Both the position numbers and the translations under genes were made by a program. DNA of 58,504 nt, from the NCBI GenBank assembly GCA_029862975.1, contig JAOTWP010000008.1, positions 1-58,504 of the forward strand, given 5' to 3'. The stretch comes from Acidobacteriota bacterium (GTDB lineage Bacteria; Acidobacteriota; Thermoanaerobaculia; Multivoradales; JAHEKO01). How positions within the stretch are numbered: the first letter of the stretch is position 1; each line of letters begins with the position of its first letter. The notes beneath the pieces were generated by a model. It was not told where the DNA came from. It ran no database searches and saw only the letters and a list, made by a program, of their open reading frames with translations. Positions 34,554-43,473 of the stretch are shown here, one piece after another.

Positions 34554-35662
34554 TGGCGATGCTCGAGTCCCTGCGCGACCTCGTCGGGCCGGCCGTCTTC
34601 GACCACGCGGTCTCGCCGCTGATCAAGATCGCGGTGCTGATCTTCGTCGGCATCCTGCCGCTCATCAGCTATCTCGTGCTCGCCGAGCGCAAGATCCTCG
34701 GCTTCATGCAGGTGCGTCTCGGTCCGAACCGGGTGGGGCCGTGGGGGCTGCTGCAGCCGGTCGCCGACATCGCCAAGCTCCTGGTGAAGCAGGACATCAT
34801 TCCCTCGACGGCGATCCGCTGGGCCTTCATCGTGGCGCCCTGCCTGGTGGTGGCGCCGGCGTTCGTCATCTTCTCGGTCATCCCCTTCGGGCCGGCTGCG
34901 AGCCAGACGGGCGGCAGCCTCGACTACTTCGTCACGGACGTCAACGTAGCCTTGCTCTTCGTCGTCGCCATGGCCACCGTCGGGGTGTACGGCATCATCC
35001 TGGGCGGCTGGGCCTCGAACTCGAAGTTCTCGCTGCTCGGCGGGCTGCGGGCGGCCGCGCAGATGGTCTCCTACGAGATCCCGCAGGGCTTCTCGCTGGT
35101 CATCCCGCTGCTCATGGCCGGCACCATGTCGCTGCAGGGGATCGTGCAGGCCCAGTTCGAGCAGCAGCGCTGGTTCATCTTCCAGGGCTGGGGGCTGGGG
35201 CTCGTCGCCTTCTTCATCTACTTCGTGGCCGGCGTCGCCGAGACGAACCGCAACCCCTTCGATCTTCCCGAGGCCGAATCAGAGCTCGTGGCGGGCTTCC
35301 ACACCGAGTACACGGGCATGCGCTTCGCCCTGTTCTTCCTCGGCGAGTACGCCAACATGATCGTCATCTCCGCCGTCGCGGTGACTCTCTTCCTCGGCGG
35401 CTGGCACCAGCCGTTCCCCAACGCCGGGTGGGCCGGCTTCCTGGATCTGCAGTGGATTCCCGTGCTGACCCCGCCGCTCGGCCTCGTGGGGATCCTCTGG
35501 TTCTCGACGAAGCTCGCCGCCTTCCTCTTCGTCTACATCTGGTTCCGCGGCACCTTTCCGCGCTACCGGTTCGACCAGCTCATGGAACTGGGCTGGAAAT
35601 GGCTCATTCCGCTGGTGCTCCTGACCATCTTCGGCACCGGCGTCTGGAAGATCCTGCAATGA
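34553..35662 (+). CDS. nuoH: NADH-quinone oxidoreductase subunit H
   Basis: 369 residues, about eight membrane helices, with RLGPNRVGPWGLLQPVADI, the quinone-site loop AETNRNPFDLPEAESELVAG and FFLGEYANM. It links the peripheral and membrane arms. The GTG start overlaps the nuoD stop (TAGTG) and sits well placed after GGGGAGG; an ATG two codons later is possible. Confidence 0.96.
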   Translation: MAMLESLRDLVGPAVFDHAVSPLIKIAVLIFVGILPLISYLVLAERKILGFMQVRLGPNRVGPWGLLQPVADIAKLLVKQDIIPSTAIRWAFIVAPCLVVAPAFVIFSVIPFGPAASQTGGSLDYFVTDVNVALLFVVAMATVGVYGIILGGWASNSKFSLLGGLRAAAQMVSYEIPQGFSLVIPLLMAGTMSLQGIVQAQFEQQRWFIFQGWGLGLVAFFIYFVAGVAETNRNPFDLPEAESELVAGFHTEYTGMRFALFFLGEYANMIVISAVAVTLFLGGWHQPFPNAGWAGFLDLQWIPVLTPPLGLVGILWFSTKLAAFLFVYIWFRGTFPRYRFDQLMELGWKWLIPLVLLTIFGTGVWKILQ

Positions 35663-36150
35663 GTGCTGCAACGAGTGCCGTGCGCTCCTTTTTCGACCGC
35701 GTGATGCTGCTCGACCTCTTCGCGGGGCTCGGGATCACCTTCAAGCACCTCTTCAAGAAGAAGGAGACGGTGCAGTACCCCGAGGAGCGGCGCGAGCCGG
35801 CTCACCGTTTCCGGGGGATGTTCCGGCTCGACGAGGACCGCTGCATCAAGTGCACCCTGTGCGCCCGGGACTGCCCGATCGACATCATCTACATCGACTG
35901 GCACCAGGAGCTCAACCCGGTCACCGAGAAGAAGGAGAAGGTCCTCGACCGGTTCGACATCGACGTGCAGCGCTGCATGTTCTGCGGCCTGTGCGAGGAG
36001 GCCTGCCCCACGGAGCCGAAGTCGATCTGGCTCACCTCGAAGACCTACGAGCTGGCAAGCTACGACCGCTGGGAGAATCTGTACGTCGACATCGACGAGC
36101 TGCAGGATTGGAAGATCAGGCCCGCCTATACCGATCGAGAGGTGCGCTAG
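35659..36150 (+). CDS. nuoI: NADH-quinone oxidoreductase subunit I
   Basis: 163 residues, two 4Fe-4S motifs (CIKCTLCARDCP and CMFCGLCEEACP) holding clusters N6a/N6b, preceded by an amphipathic N-terminal helix. The start overlaps the nuoH stop (ATGA). Its stop codon lies at the left edge of an inverted-repeat spacer that breaks the otherwise tight operon. Confidence 0.97.
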   Translation: MSAATSAVRSFFDRVMLLDLFAGLGITFKHLFKKKETVQYPEERREPAHRFRGMFRLDEDRCIKCTLCARDCPIDIIYIDWHQELNPVTEKKEKVLDRFDIDVQRCMFCGLCEEACPTEPKSIWLTSKTYELASYDRWENLYVDIDELQDWKIRPAYTDREVR

Positions 36151-36266
36151 TGGGCGCGTGCTCCGCCAGCGGACCGGCTCGCCGCGTGCTCGCCGCGCGC
36201 GACCTGCGACGTACACCCACGTACGCCTCGGCCGCGCGTAGCTGCGGTGCGACGATCCGGCCCACT
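36149..36266. repeat. Long imperfect inverted-repeat element in the nuoI-nuoJ spacer
   Basis: The 169-base spacer contains a perfect 7-bp closing pair, AGTGGGC (36149-36155) and GCCCACT (36260-36266). Inside are further complementary segments (a CGCGCG pair and CGTAC / GTACG around the loop ACCCAC). The whole reads as a long GC-rich imperfect hairpin, like a REP- or MITE-type palindromic element. Its left arm begins within the nuoI stop codon. No second copy was noticed in this window. Confidence 0.5.
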
Positions 36267-36319
36267 GGCGAAGCACGAGCTGGTCGCGGCTGGTTGTTCG
36301 TGCGGAAGGGGGATCGTCG

Positions 36320-36853
36320 TTGGAGTTCCTGACGGTTCACGGGGCCGATCTGATGTTCTTCGTGTTCGGGGCGCTGGCCCTGGCGGCGGCCGTCGGCGTC
36401 GTGACGCTGCGCAATCCGATGTACTGCGCGGTGGCGCTGCTGGTCAGCTTCCTGTCGATCGCCGTTCTCTTCCTGCTCAGGGGCGCCGAGTTCCTGGCCG
36501 TCGTCCAGGTTTTCGTCTACGGCGGCGGCATCATGGTGCTGTTTCTCTTCGTCATCATGCTGATCAACCAGCATCAGCTCCGGGAGACGCGCAAGTACGG
36601 CCCGCACTGGTGGCTGGGCCTCGTCGCGGCGCTGGTGCTCGGGCTCGTGTTCGTCCGCGCCTTCTACCCGGCGGTCTTCTCCGATCCCGCTTCCTCGCCG
36701 CCCGCGTTCACCCACGTCGAGGGCCTGGCGCTGGGCAACTCCCAGGCCGTGGCCTGGGTCCTCTACCGGCAGTACCTGCTGCCGTTCGAGATCGTCTCGG
36801 TCTTTCTCCTCGTGGCGATGGTCGGGGCGGTGCTCCTGGGGCGGAGGCAGTAG
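36320..36853 (+). CDS. nuoJ: NADH-quinone oxidoreductase subunit J
   Basis: 177 residues, five membrane helices. It has RNPMYCAVALLVSFLSIAVLFLL and the conserved AEFLAVVQVFVYGGGIMVLFLFVIM, containing the pi-bulge helix Tyr region. The start is TTG (MEFLTVHGADL), placed after AAGGGGG. No closer ATG fits the family length. Confidence 0.95.
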   Translation: MEFLTVHGADLMFFVFGALALAAAVGVVTLRNPMYCAVALLVSFLSIAVLFLLRGAEFLAVVQVFVYGGGIMVLFLFVIMLINQHQLRETRKYGPHWWLGLVAALVLGLVFVRAFYPAVFSDPASSPPAFTHVEGLALGNSQAVAWVLYRQYLLPFEIVSVFLLVAMVGAVLLGRRQ

Positions 36854-36855
36854 CG

Positions 36856-37173
36856 ATGGGCGCCATCCTCGAGGTGGGAACGCTGCACTACGTGGTGCTC
36901 AGCTTCCTGCTCTTCCTCGTCGGAGTGGTCGGCATCATCGTGCGCCGCAACATGATCGTCGTGCTGATGTCGCTCGAGCTGGTGCTCAACTCGGTGAACC
37001 TGAACCTGGTCGCGTTCTCCTACGCCAACGGCGACCTGACGGGGCAGGTCTTCGCCGTCTTCTCGATCGCGGTGGCGGCCGGCGAGGCCGCGGTCGGTCT
37101 CGGCATCCTCGTCGCGCTCTTCCGCCTGCGGCAGACGACGGAGCTCGACAAGGCGACGGAGCTCTCGGGATGA
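36856..37173 (+). CDS. nuoK: NADH-quinone oxidoreductase subunit K
   Basis: 105 residues, three membrane helices, with the two conserved membrane Glu residues (VVLMSLELVLNSVNLNLV and VAAGEAAVGLGILVALFR). It is a proton-path subunit. It ends overlapping the nuoL start by four bases (ATGA). Confidence 0.97.
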   Translation: MGAILEVGTLHYVVLSFLLFLVGVVGIIVRRNMIVVLMSLELVLNSVNLNLVAFSYANGDLTGQVFAVFSIAVAAGEAAVGLGILVALFRLRQTTELDKATELSG

Positions 37174-39236
37174 GGCTGCTCTGGCTCATCCCCCTGCTGC
37201 CGTTTTTCGGCGCCTTCGCCAACGGCGTCCTCCTGCGCGGCCGCCTGAGCAAGAAGGGCGTCTGGATGGTCGCCTGCGGCTCCGTCCTGGCGTCGCTGCT
37301 GGTGGCCGTGCTGGCGATCAGCGGCTATCTGGGAAGCGAGCACTACGCCGCCGGGGAGCCCTTCGAGCAGCAGGTCTACGAGTGGATCCCGTCGGGCTTT
37401 CTCGGGATCGACGACGGCACGTTCGCCGACCTGTCGATCGAGATGGGCTTCCTGCTCGACCCTCTCTCCTGCGTGATGATCTTCGTCGTCACCTTCGTCG
37501 GCTTCTGGATCCACTGGTTCTCGGTCGGCTACATGGACCACGAGCCCGGCTTCCAGCGCTACTTCACCTACCTGAATCTCTTCATGGGCATGATGTTGAT
37601 GCTCGTGCTGGGCAACAACTTCCTGGTCACCTTCGTGGGCTGGGAGGGCGTGGGCCTGTGCTCCTACCTGCTCATCGGCTTCTACTACGACCAGGACTTC
37701 CCGCCCTTCGCCGGCCGCAAGGCCTTCATCGTCAACCGGATCGGGGATTTCTTCTTCCTGGCGGCGATGTTCGCGCTCGTCCAACGCTTCGGCAGCCTCA
37801 ACTACGAGCGGGTGCTGGGGGCGATCGAGCACTCCCCGGCGGCCGTCCAGGGGACCTACGTCCTCGGCCTGAGCTTCGCGGCCTTCGTGGCCCTGGCGAT
37901 CTTCGGCGGCGCCACGGGCAAGAGCGCCCAGATCCCGCTGCACGTCTGGCTGCCCGACGCCATGGCCGGTCCGACGCCGGTCTCGGCCCTGATCCACGCG
38001 GCGACGATGGTGACGGCGGGCGTCTACATGGTGGCCCGCGCCAACGTCCTCTTCCAGCTGGCGCCGGGCATCTCCGAGGTCGTCGCGGTCGTCGGGGCTC
38101 TCACCGCGATCTTCGCCGCGACGATCGGTCTGGCCCAGACCGACATCAAGAAGGTCCTGGCCTACTCGACGGTGTCGCAGCTGGGCTACATGTTCCTGGC
38201 CTGCGGCGTCGGAGCCTACGGCGCGGCCATCTTCCATCTGATGACGCACGCCTTCTTCAAGGGCCTCATGTTCCTGGGCTCCGGCTCGGTCATCCACGCC
38301 ATGGGCGGCGAGCAGGACATGCGCGAGATGGGCGGCCTCCGAGCGCACATGCCGTGGACCTACCGGACGTTTCTCGTCGGCACGCTGGCGATCGCCGGGG
38401 TTCCGGGGCTCGCCGGCTTCTTCAGCAAGGACCAGATCCTGGCATCGACCTGGGCGAGCAGCAAGCTGCTGTGGATCGTGGGCCTCGTGACCGCGGGCCT
38501 GACGGCCTGCTACATGTTCCGGCTCCTGTTCATGACCTTCCACGGCGAGTTCCGGGGGACCCCGGAGCAGCGAGATCACCTCCACGAGTCGCCGCCCTCG
38601 ATGACCGTGCCCCTCATCGTCCTGGCGGCGGGCGCGGCGGTCTCCGGCTACGTCGGCATCCCGAGGCTGGGACGCTTCGACGTCAACGTCTTCGACCACT
38701 TCGTCGGGCGGGTCGTCGCCCACGTCGGCGCCGGTCACGAGCACCATGCGAGCGTCGCCCTGGAGCTGGGCTTGATGGCGCTGTCCGTGGCGATGGCCGC
38801 GGCCGGCATCTGGCTGGCCTGGCACTATTACGGCGGCGACAGGGGGCTGGCCGAGGGCGAGCGCTGGGCCGCGAGGCTGCCGCGGCTGCACCGGCTGCTG
38901 GCGAACAAGTACTGGGTCGACGAGGCCTACGACAAGACCGTCGTGCGCGGCACGTGGGCCAGCGCGCGGGCGCTCTTTAGGTTCGACAGCGGGTTCATCG
39001 ACGGGTTCCTCGTCAACGGCTCGCGCAACGTCACGGTGGCCACTTCGGTGCTCTCCGGCTTCTTCGACAAGTACTTCGTCGACGGCGCCGTCAACCTGGT
39101 CGGTTGGCTCTCGCAGGCCGGCTCCCGCTTCTTCCGAGGCCTGCAGACGGGTCTCGTCTCACAGTACGCCCTGGTCGTGGCCATCGGCACCGCCGTTCTC
39201 GTCTGGTTCTACATCGTCGTCCGGCTGGGGGGCTGA
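37170..39236 (+). CDS. nuoL: NADH-quinone oxidoreductase subunit L
   Basis: 688 residues, an antiporter-like subunit with about 16 helices and the C-terminal lateral helix. Conserved WEGVGLCSYLLIGF, the Lys region GKSAQIPLHVWLPDAMAGPTPVSALIHAATMVTAGVY, and QTDIKKVLAYSTVSQLGYMF. It pumps protons at the distal end of the membrane arm. Overlaps nuoK. Confidence 0.97.
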   Translation: MRLLWLIPLLPFFGAFANGVLLRGRLSKKGVWMVACGSVLASLLVAVLAISGYLGSEHYAAGEPFEQQVYEWIPSGFLGIDDGTFADLSIEMGFLLDPLSCVMIFVVTFVGFWIHWFSVGYMDHEPGFQRYFTYLNLFMGMMLMLVLGNNFLVTFVGWEGVGLCSYLLIGFYYDQDFPPFAGRKAFIVNRIGDFFFLAAMFALVQRFGSLNYERVLGAIEHSPAAVQGTYVLGLSFAAFVALAIFGGATGKSAQIPLHVWLPDAMAGPTPVSALIHAATMVTAGVYMVARANVLFQLAPGISEVVAVVGALTAIFAATIGLAQTDIKKVLAYSTVSQLGYMFLACGVGAYGAAIFHLMTHAFFKGLMFLGSGSVIHAMGGEQDMREMGGLRAHMPWTYRTFLVGTLAIAGVPGLAGFFSKDQILASTWASSKLLWIVGLVTAGLTACYMFRLLFMTFHGEFRGTPEQRDHLHESPPSMTVPLIVLAAGAAVSGYVGIPRLGRFDVNVFDHFVGRVVAHVGAGHEHHASVALELGLMALSVAMAAAGIWLAWHYYGGDRGLAEGERWAARLPRLHRLLANKYWVDEAYDKTVVRGTWASARALFRFDSGFIDGFLVNGSRNVTVATSVLSGFFDKYFVDGAVNLVGWLSQAGSRFFRGLQTGLVSQYALVVAIGTAVLVWFYIVVRLGG

Positions 39237-39266
39237 GGCAGCTCTAGAGAGAGTCGAGGGAACGTC

Positions 39267-40853
39267 ATGTTCGAGTGGATACATCAAGTCCCGATTCTGA
39301 GCGTGATCACGTACGTGCCGCTGGCCGGCGCACTCGTGGTCATCTTCGGAATGAAGAGCGAGAACTCGGGCGGCATCCGGCGTTTCGCCACGGGCGTGGC
39401 GTTGCTGGATTTTCTGATCTCGGTGCCGCTGTGGTTCGAGTTCGAACCCGCGGGGGAGCTGTTCCAGTTCCGCGAGAGCGCCTCGTGGATCCCGTCGATC
39501 GGCGTGCGCTACGAGTTCGGCATCGACGGCATCGCTCTGCTGCTGGTTCTCCTGACGACCCTGCTCGGCGTCATCTCCTTCCTCTCCTCCTGGTCGGCCA
39601 TCAAGGAGCGCGAGAAGGAGTACTACGTCTTCATGCTGCTGCTCCAGACGGGGATGCTCGGCGTCTTCATGGCGCTGGACTTCTTCCTCTTCTACGTCTT
39701 CTGGGAGGTCATGCTGGTGCCGATGTACTTCCTCATCGGCATCTGGGGCGGTTCGCGCAAGCTCTACGCGGCGATCAAGTTCTTCCTCTACACGCTCGTG
39801 GGCTCGGTCCTCATGCTCCTGGGCATCCTGGCGCTCTACTTCTACAACGCCGGCGGCCTCCTGGGGTACGAGGGGCTCGGCAATCCGCGGACCTTCTCGA
39901 TCCTCCAGTTCCACGAGATCGGTTCCCAGATCCCCGGCGAGCTGCAGTGGTGGATCTTCCTGGCGTTCTTCGTGGGGTTCGCCATCAAGGTGCCGATGTT
40001 CCCGTTTCACACCTGGCTGCCGGACGCCCACGTCGAGGCCCCGACCGCCGGCTCGGTGATTCTCGCCGGCGTCCTCTTGAAGATGGGCACCTACGGGTTC
40101 GTCAGGTTCTCGCTCCCCATCCTGCCGCAGGGGACCTGGGAGCTGCTCCCCTGGATGGTGGCGCTGTCGCTCATCGGCATCATCTACGGCGCGCTGGTCG
40201 CCATGGCGCAGAAGGACATGAAGAAGCTGGTGGCCTATTCGTCGGTCAGCCACCTGGGATTCGTGATGCTGGGCATCTTCGCCCTGAACACGGCCGGACT
40301 CAACGGCGGCATCCTGCAGATGATCAACCACGGGCTGTCGACGGGCGCGCTCTTCCTCCTCGTCGGGGTGATCTACGAGCGCCGGCACACGCGGATGATC
40401 TCCGAGTACGGCGGAATCTCGAGCAAGATGCCGCTCTACGCGACCGTCTTTCTCGTCATCACGATGGCGTCGATCGGCCTGCCGACCCTGAACGGCTTCG
40501 TCGGGGAGTTCACGATCCTGGTCGGCGCCTTCAACCGGACCTGGTGGTGGGCGCTGGTGGGCGCCGTGGGCATCGTGCTGGGCGCGGCCTACATGCTGTG
40601 GATGTTCCAGCGGGTGTTCTTCGGGCCCTTGACGAATCCCGAGAACGAGAATCTCGAGGATCTCGACCGGCGCGAGCTCCTCTATCTGATGCCGCTGGTG
40701 ATCCTGTGCTTCTGGATCGGCCTCTATCCGAAGCCGTTCTTCGCGGTCCTCGAGAAGCCGGTGGACTACATCGTGCGCAAGGTCGACGCGGACTATGCCG
40801 CGGCCGTCGCCACGCTGCCGGCGGCGGGGGCCGAGACCGAAGAGGCCCGCTGA
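39267..40853 (+). CDS. nuoM: NADH-quinone oxidoreductase subunit M
   Basis: 528 residues, an antiporter-like subunit, with FWEVMLVPMYFLIGIWGG, the Lys-bearing KVPMFPFHTWLPDAHVEAPTAGSVILAG, QKDMKKLVAYSSVSHLGF and NGFVGEF. It is 30 bases after nuoL. Confidence 0.97.
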   Translation: MFEWIHQVPILSVITYVPLAGALVVIFGMKSENSGGIRRFATGVALLDFLISVPLWFEFEPAGELFQFRESASWIPSIGVRYEFGIDGIALLLVLLTTLLGVISFLSSWSAIKEREKEYYVFMLLLQTGMLGVFMALDFFLFYVFWEVMLVPMYFLIGIWGGSRKLYAAIKFFLYTLVGSVLMLLGILALYFYNAGGLLGYEGLGNPRTFSILQFHEIGSQIPGELQWWIFLAFFVGFAIKVPMFPFHTWLPDAHVEAPTAGSVILAGVLLKMGTYGFVRFSLPILPQGTWELLPWMVALSLIGIIYGALVAMAQKDMKKLVAYSSVSHLGFVMLGIFALNTAGLNGGILQMINHGLSTGALFLLVGVIYERRHTRMISEYGGISSKMPLYATVFLVITMASIGLPTLNGFVGEFTILVGAFNRTWWWALVGAVGIVLGAAYMLWMFQRVFFGPLTNPENENLEDLDRRELLYLMPLVILCFWIGLYPKPFFAVLEKPVDYIVRKVDADYAAAVATLPAAGAETEEAR

Positions 40854-40856
40854 CGC

Positions 40857-42314
40857 ATGCCGCAGATTCCCCTACGGGACTTCCTCTACCTGCTGCCGGA
40901 GATCTTCCTCCTGACGGCCGGTCTCCTCCTGTTGCTGAGCTCCTCGGTGGGGCGCGGTCTCGGCAGCCGGGCCGCGACGCTCTTTTCCCTGGCGACCCTC
41001 GCCGCGACCGCCGTGATGGTCGTGTGGGTGGCGCAGGACGCGCCGCCCGGCCTCCTGCTGGCGGGCATGTACGTGCTCGACGACTACGCGCTGTACTGGA
41101 AGCTCCTCCTGCTGCTCGCCACCGGTCTCACGGTCGTCTTGTCGTGCCGGTTCGTCGAGGAGAGCGGCTACCGCGCCGGCGAGTTCTTCTCCCTCCTCCT
41201 CACGGCGGCCACCGGCATGCTGTTGATGGCGGGCGGCGCCAACCTGCTCTCGATCTGGCTCTCCCTCGAGCTCATGGCGCTGTCGAGCTACGTCCTGGCC
41301 GGCTATTTCAAGCACGAGACCCGGTCCAACGAAGCGGCGCTCAAGTACTTCATCCTCGGCGCGCTGTCGAGCGGCGTGATGCTCTACGGAATGTCGCTCT
41401 TGTACGGCGCGGCCGGGAGCCTGGGGCTTGCGGAGATCGCGGCCGCGCTGCCGGCGGCGGCACGGACCATGCCGCTCGTGATCGGCCTAGGATGGCTGAT
41501 GCTGGCCATCGGACTCTTCTTCAAGGTGGCGGCGGTTCCCTTTCACGTCTGGACGCCCGACGTCTACGTGGGAGCCCCGACTCCGGTCACGGCGTTTCTG
41601 GCCGCCGGCTCGAAGGCCGCCTCTTTCGCCATCCTCGTGCGCATCTTCTACACCGCCCTGCCGGGGCTCGCCCTCGACTGGCAGATCATCACGGCGGCGG
41701 TCGCGGCGGTGACGATGATCTGGGGCAACCTCGCCGCGCTGACCCAGACCAACGTCAAGCGCATGCTCGCCTACAGCTCCATCGCGCACGCCGGCTACGT
41801 CCTGATGGGCGTTCTGGCGATGAGCGACGATGGGCAGTGGGCCGTGCTCTTCTACCTGCTGGCCTACGTCCTCATCACCCTCGGCGCCTTCGGCACGGTC
41901 ATCCTCCTCGAGCGCCGGGAGTACGCCGGCGAGACCTATGAGGACTACGCCGGCCTCGCCAGGCGCGCCCCGTTGCTCGCCGCCATGATGCTGCTCTTCA
42001 TGCTGGCCTTGACCGGGATCCCGCCGACCGGAGGCTTCTTCGGGAAGATCTACCTCTTCGCGGCGGCCGTGGAGGCCGGTTGGACCTGGGTGGCGGTCAT
42101 CGGCGTCTTGACGAGCGCCCTGTCGCTCTACTACTACCTGGGCATCGTGGTGCAGATGTACCTCAAGGACTCCGACGACGTGACCCCCAGGCCGCTCGAA
42201 GCGCGCGGCCTGGTCGCGGCGATCGGCTTCTGCGCCCTGGCGACCCTGCTCCTGGGCCTGGTGCCCGGACCGCTCGTCGAGCTCGCGAAGGCGAGCGTGC
42301 TGCCGCTGCCCTGA
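40857..42314 (+). CDS. nuoN: NADH-quinone oxidoreductase subunit N
   Basis: 485 residues, the third antiporter-like subunit, with SIWLSLELMALSSYVLAGY, KVAAVPFHVWTPDVYVGAPTPVTAFLAAGSKAA, QTNVKRMLAYSSIAHAGYVLMG and GIPPTGGFFGK. It ends the nuo operon, which encodes exactly the 11 subunits of the minimal complex I (A, B, C, D, H-N). A gap of 192 bases with no gene follows before the sigma factor. Confidence 0.97.
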   Translation: MPQIPLRDFLYLLPEIFLLTAGLLLLLSSSVGRGLGSRAATLFSLATLAATAVMVVWVAQDAPPGLLLAGMYVLDDYALYWKLLLLLATGLTVVLSCRFVEESGYRAGEFFSLLLTAATGMLLMAGGANLLSIWLSLELMALSSYVLAGYFKHETRSNEAALKYFILGALSSGVMLYGMSLLYGAAGSLGLAEIAAALPAAARTMPLVIGLGWLMLAIGLFFKVAAVPFHVWTPDVYVGAPTPVTAFLAAGSKAASFAILVRIFYTALPGLALDWQIITAAVAAVTMIWGNLAALTQTNVKRMLAYSSIAHAGYVLMGVLAMSDDGQWAVLFYLLAYVLITLGAFGTVILLERREYAGETYEDYAGLARRAPLLAAMMLLFMLALTGIPPTGGFFGKIYLFAAAVEAGWTWVAVIGVLTSALSLYYYLGIVVQMYLKDSDDVTPRPLEARGLVAAIGFCALATLLLGLVPGPLVELAKASVLPLP

Positions 42315-42455
42315 TCGGTGCCGCCGAGGTCGCGGCGCGGCGGCTCGGCCGCGCCCTCGACGACGGACGACCCTCGTCACCCAGCAGGGACGGAGCCCTG
42401 CGCGCGCTCGCCGCGCCGGAGCGGCTGCCTGCCTGCCGGCCGGCGCCGCGGGCGG

Positions 42456-42471
42456 TGGCACGGTCCATGCG
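42456..42471 (+). promoter_or_regulatory. Candidate sigma54 (-24/-12) promoter
   Basis: TGGCACGGTCCATGCG matches the sigma54 consensus TGGCACGRNNNTTGCW with invariant GG (42457-42458) and GC (42469-42470) exactly ten bases apart. It differs only in the first T of TTGC and the final W. Transcription would start near 42482, 25 bases before the sigma-factor ATG. Confidence 0.5.
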
Positions 42472-42506
42472 TAACAGGGCTGCGGGTCGAGACCGGAGGT
42501 CTGATC

Positions 42507-43121
42507 ATGAGGGTGCAGGCAAACCACGACAGGGGGTGGGACTTCGAGGCGGCGGCCATGCCCTTCCTCGACGGCCTGTACAACACGGCCTACCGCATGG
42601 CGCGCAACGCCGAGGACGCCGAGGACCTCGTCCAGGAGACCTACCTCAAGGCCTACAAGTACTACGACCGGTTCCAGGAAGGCACGAACTTCAAGGCGTG
42701 GCTCTTCAAGATCTTGAAGAACACGTTTATCAACGCGTACCGCAAGCAGCAGAAGACGCCGCGCCTGGGCGATTTCGCCGAGATCGAGGACGCCTTCGAG
42801 ATCCAGCTGAGCGACGAGGTGCGCGGCCGCGACAAGACGCCCGAGGACCTGGCATTCGAGGGAGTGCTCGACGCGGACGTCTCCAGCGCGATCCGGGATC
42901 TGCCGCCGGACTACCGGATGGCCGTCCTGCTGGCCGACCTGGAGGATCTCACCTACAAGGAGATCGCCACCGTCCTCGACGTCCCCGTCGGCACGGTGAT
43001 GAGCCGCCTCTATCGCGGCCGCAAGCTGCTCGAGGCCTCGCTGCTCAAGTACGCCCGCGAGCGCGGCTACCTGCGCAACGGCGAGCCGGCCAAGATGCGC
43101 AGCCGGCCCAAGACGGCCTGA
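42507..43121 (+). CDS. ECF sigma factor, SigR/SigH-like
   Basis: 204 residues from the ATG after GGAGGT. Region 2 ([37 protein letters not shown], with [22 protein letters not shown]) closely resembles Streptomyces SigR and relatives that control thiol-oxidative stress. Region 4 has [24 protein letters not shown] and [17 protein letters not shown]. The next gene is a small Cys-rich zinc anti-sigma factor, giving the classical SigR-RsrA pairing. A basic C-terminal tail ([15 protein letters not shown]) extends past region 4. A putative sigma54 promoter lies upstream. Confidence 0.93.
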   Translation: MRVQANHDRGWDFEAAAMPFLDGLYNTAYRMARNAEDAEDLVQETYLKAYKYYDRFQEGTNFKAWLFKILKNTFINAYRKQQKTPRLGDFAEIEDAFEIQLSDEVRGRDKTPEDLAFEGVLDADVSSAIRDLPPDYRMAVLLADLEDLTYKEIATVLDVPVGTVMSRLYRGRKLLEASLLKYARERGYLRNGEPAKMRSRPKTA

Positions 43122-43151
43122 GCCCCCTCCCATCTCCGCCCCGCCGGCCCG

Positions 43152-43183
43152 GGAATTCACCGGGCCTCGCATGCCGTTAGAAT
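43152..43183 (+). promoter_or_regulatory. Candidate SigR-type promoter (GGAAT-N19-GTT), overlapping a sigma70-like one
   Basis: GGAAT (43152-43156) and GTT (43176-43178) are 19 bases apart, which fits the known SigR consensus GGAAT-N18/19-GTT. The same place also reads TTCACC-N16-TAGAAT (43156-43183), a moderate sigma70 promoter. It precedes the anti-sigma gene and could provide feedback control. Confidence 0.45.
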
Positions 43184-43233
43184 AGGCGAGCTGACGCTCG
43201 CGGGCTCGAGCTCTCGCGCGTCCGAGACTGACG

Positions 43234-43464
43234 ATGAACTGCACAGAAGCCCAAACCGCCCTGGTCAGCGGCTGCGTGCCCTCCGGCTCGGAGAATCCCT
43301 GGGGCGCCTTCGAGGCCCACCTCGAAGTCTGCGCCGATTGCGGCCGCAAGCTCCGGGAGACCGAGCCGATTCGCGAGCTCGTGCGGGATTGCTGCGCGCG
43401 CCTGGGGGCTCCGTGGTCCTTGCGCCTGCGCATCGTCGGCGCCCTGCCGCACCGCGCCGCCTGA
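43234..43464 (+). CDS. Zinc-binding anti-sigma factor, RsrA-like
   Basis: 76 residues. Cys3, His29, Cys33 and Cys36 reproduce the zinc-ligand spacing recalled for RsrA (C11, H37, C41, C44), and CysCys at 53-54 corresponds to RsrA C61-C62. This matches the ZAS redox-switch family: oxidation of the zinc cysteines releases the sigma factor. It is shorter than RsrA (about 105 residues). It follows the SigR-like gene and is 9 bases before a thioredoxin-fold gene. Redox sensing is inferred from the Cys pattern. Confidence 0.82.
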   Translation: MNCTEAQTALVSGCVPSGSENPWGAFEAHLEVCADCGRKLRETEPIRELVRDCCARLGAPWSLRLRIVGALPHRAA

Positions 43465-43473
43465 GGAGAGGAC

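Noticed and set aside
42315-42506. A start at 42318 extending the SigR-like protein by 63 residues
   Set aside because: The extension is Arg/Pro/Gly-rich without conservation, while GGAGGT sits correctly before the ATG at 42507.
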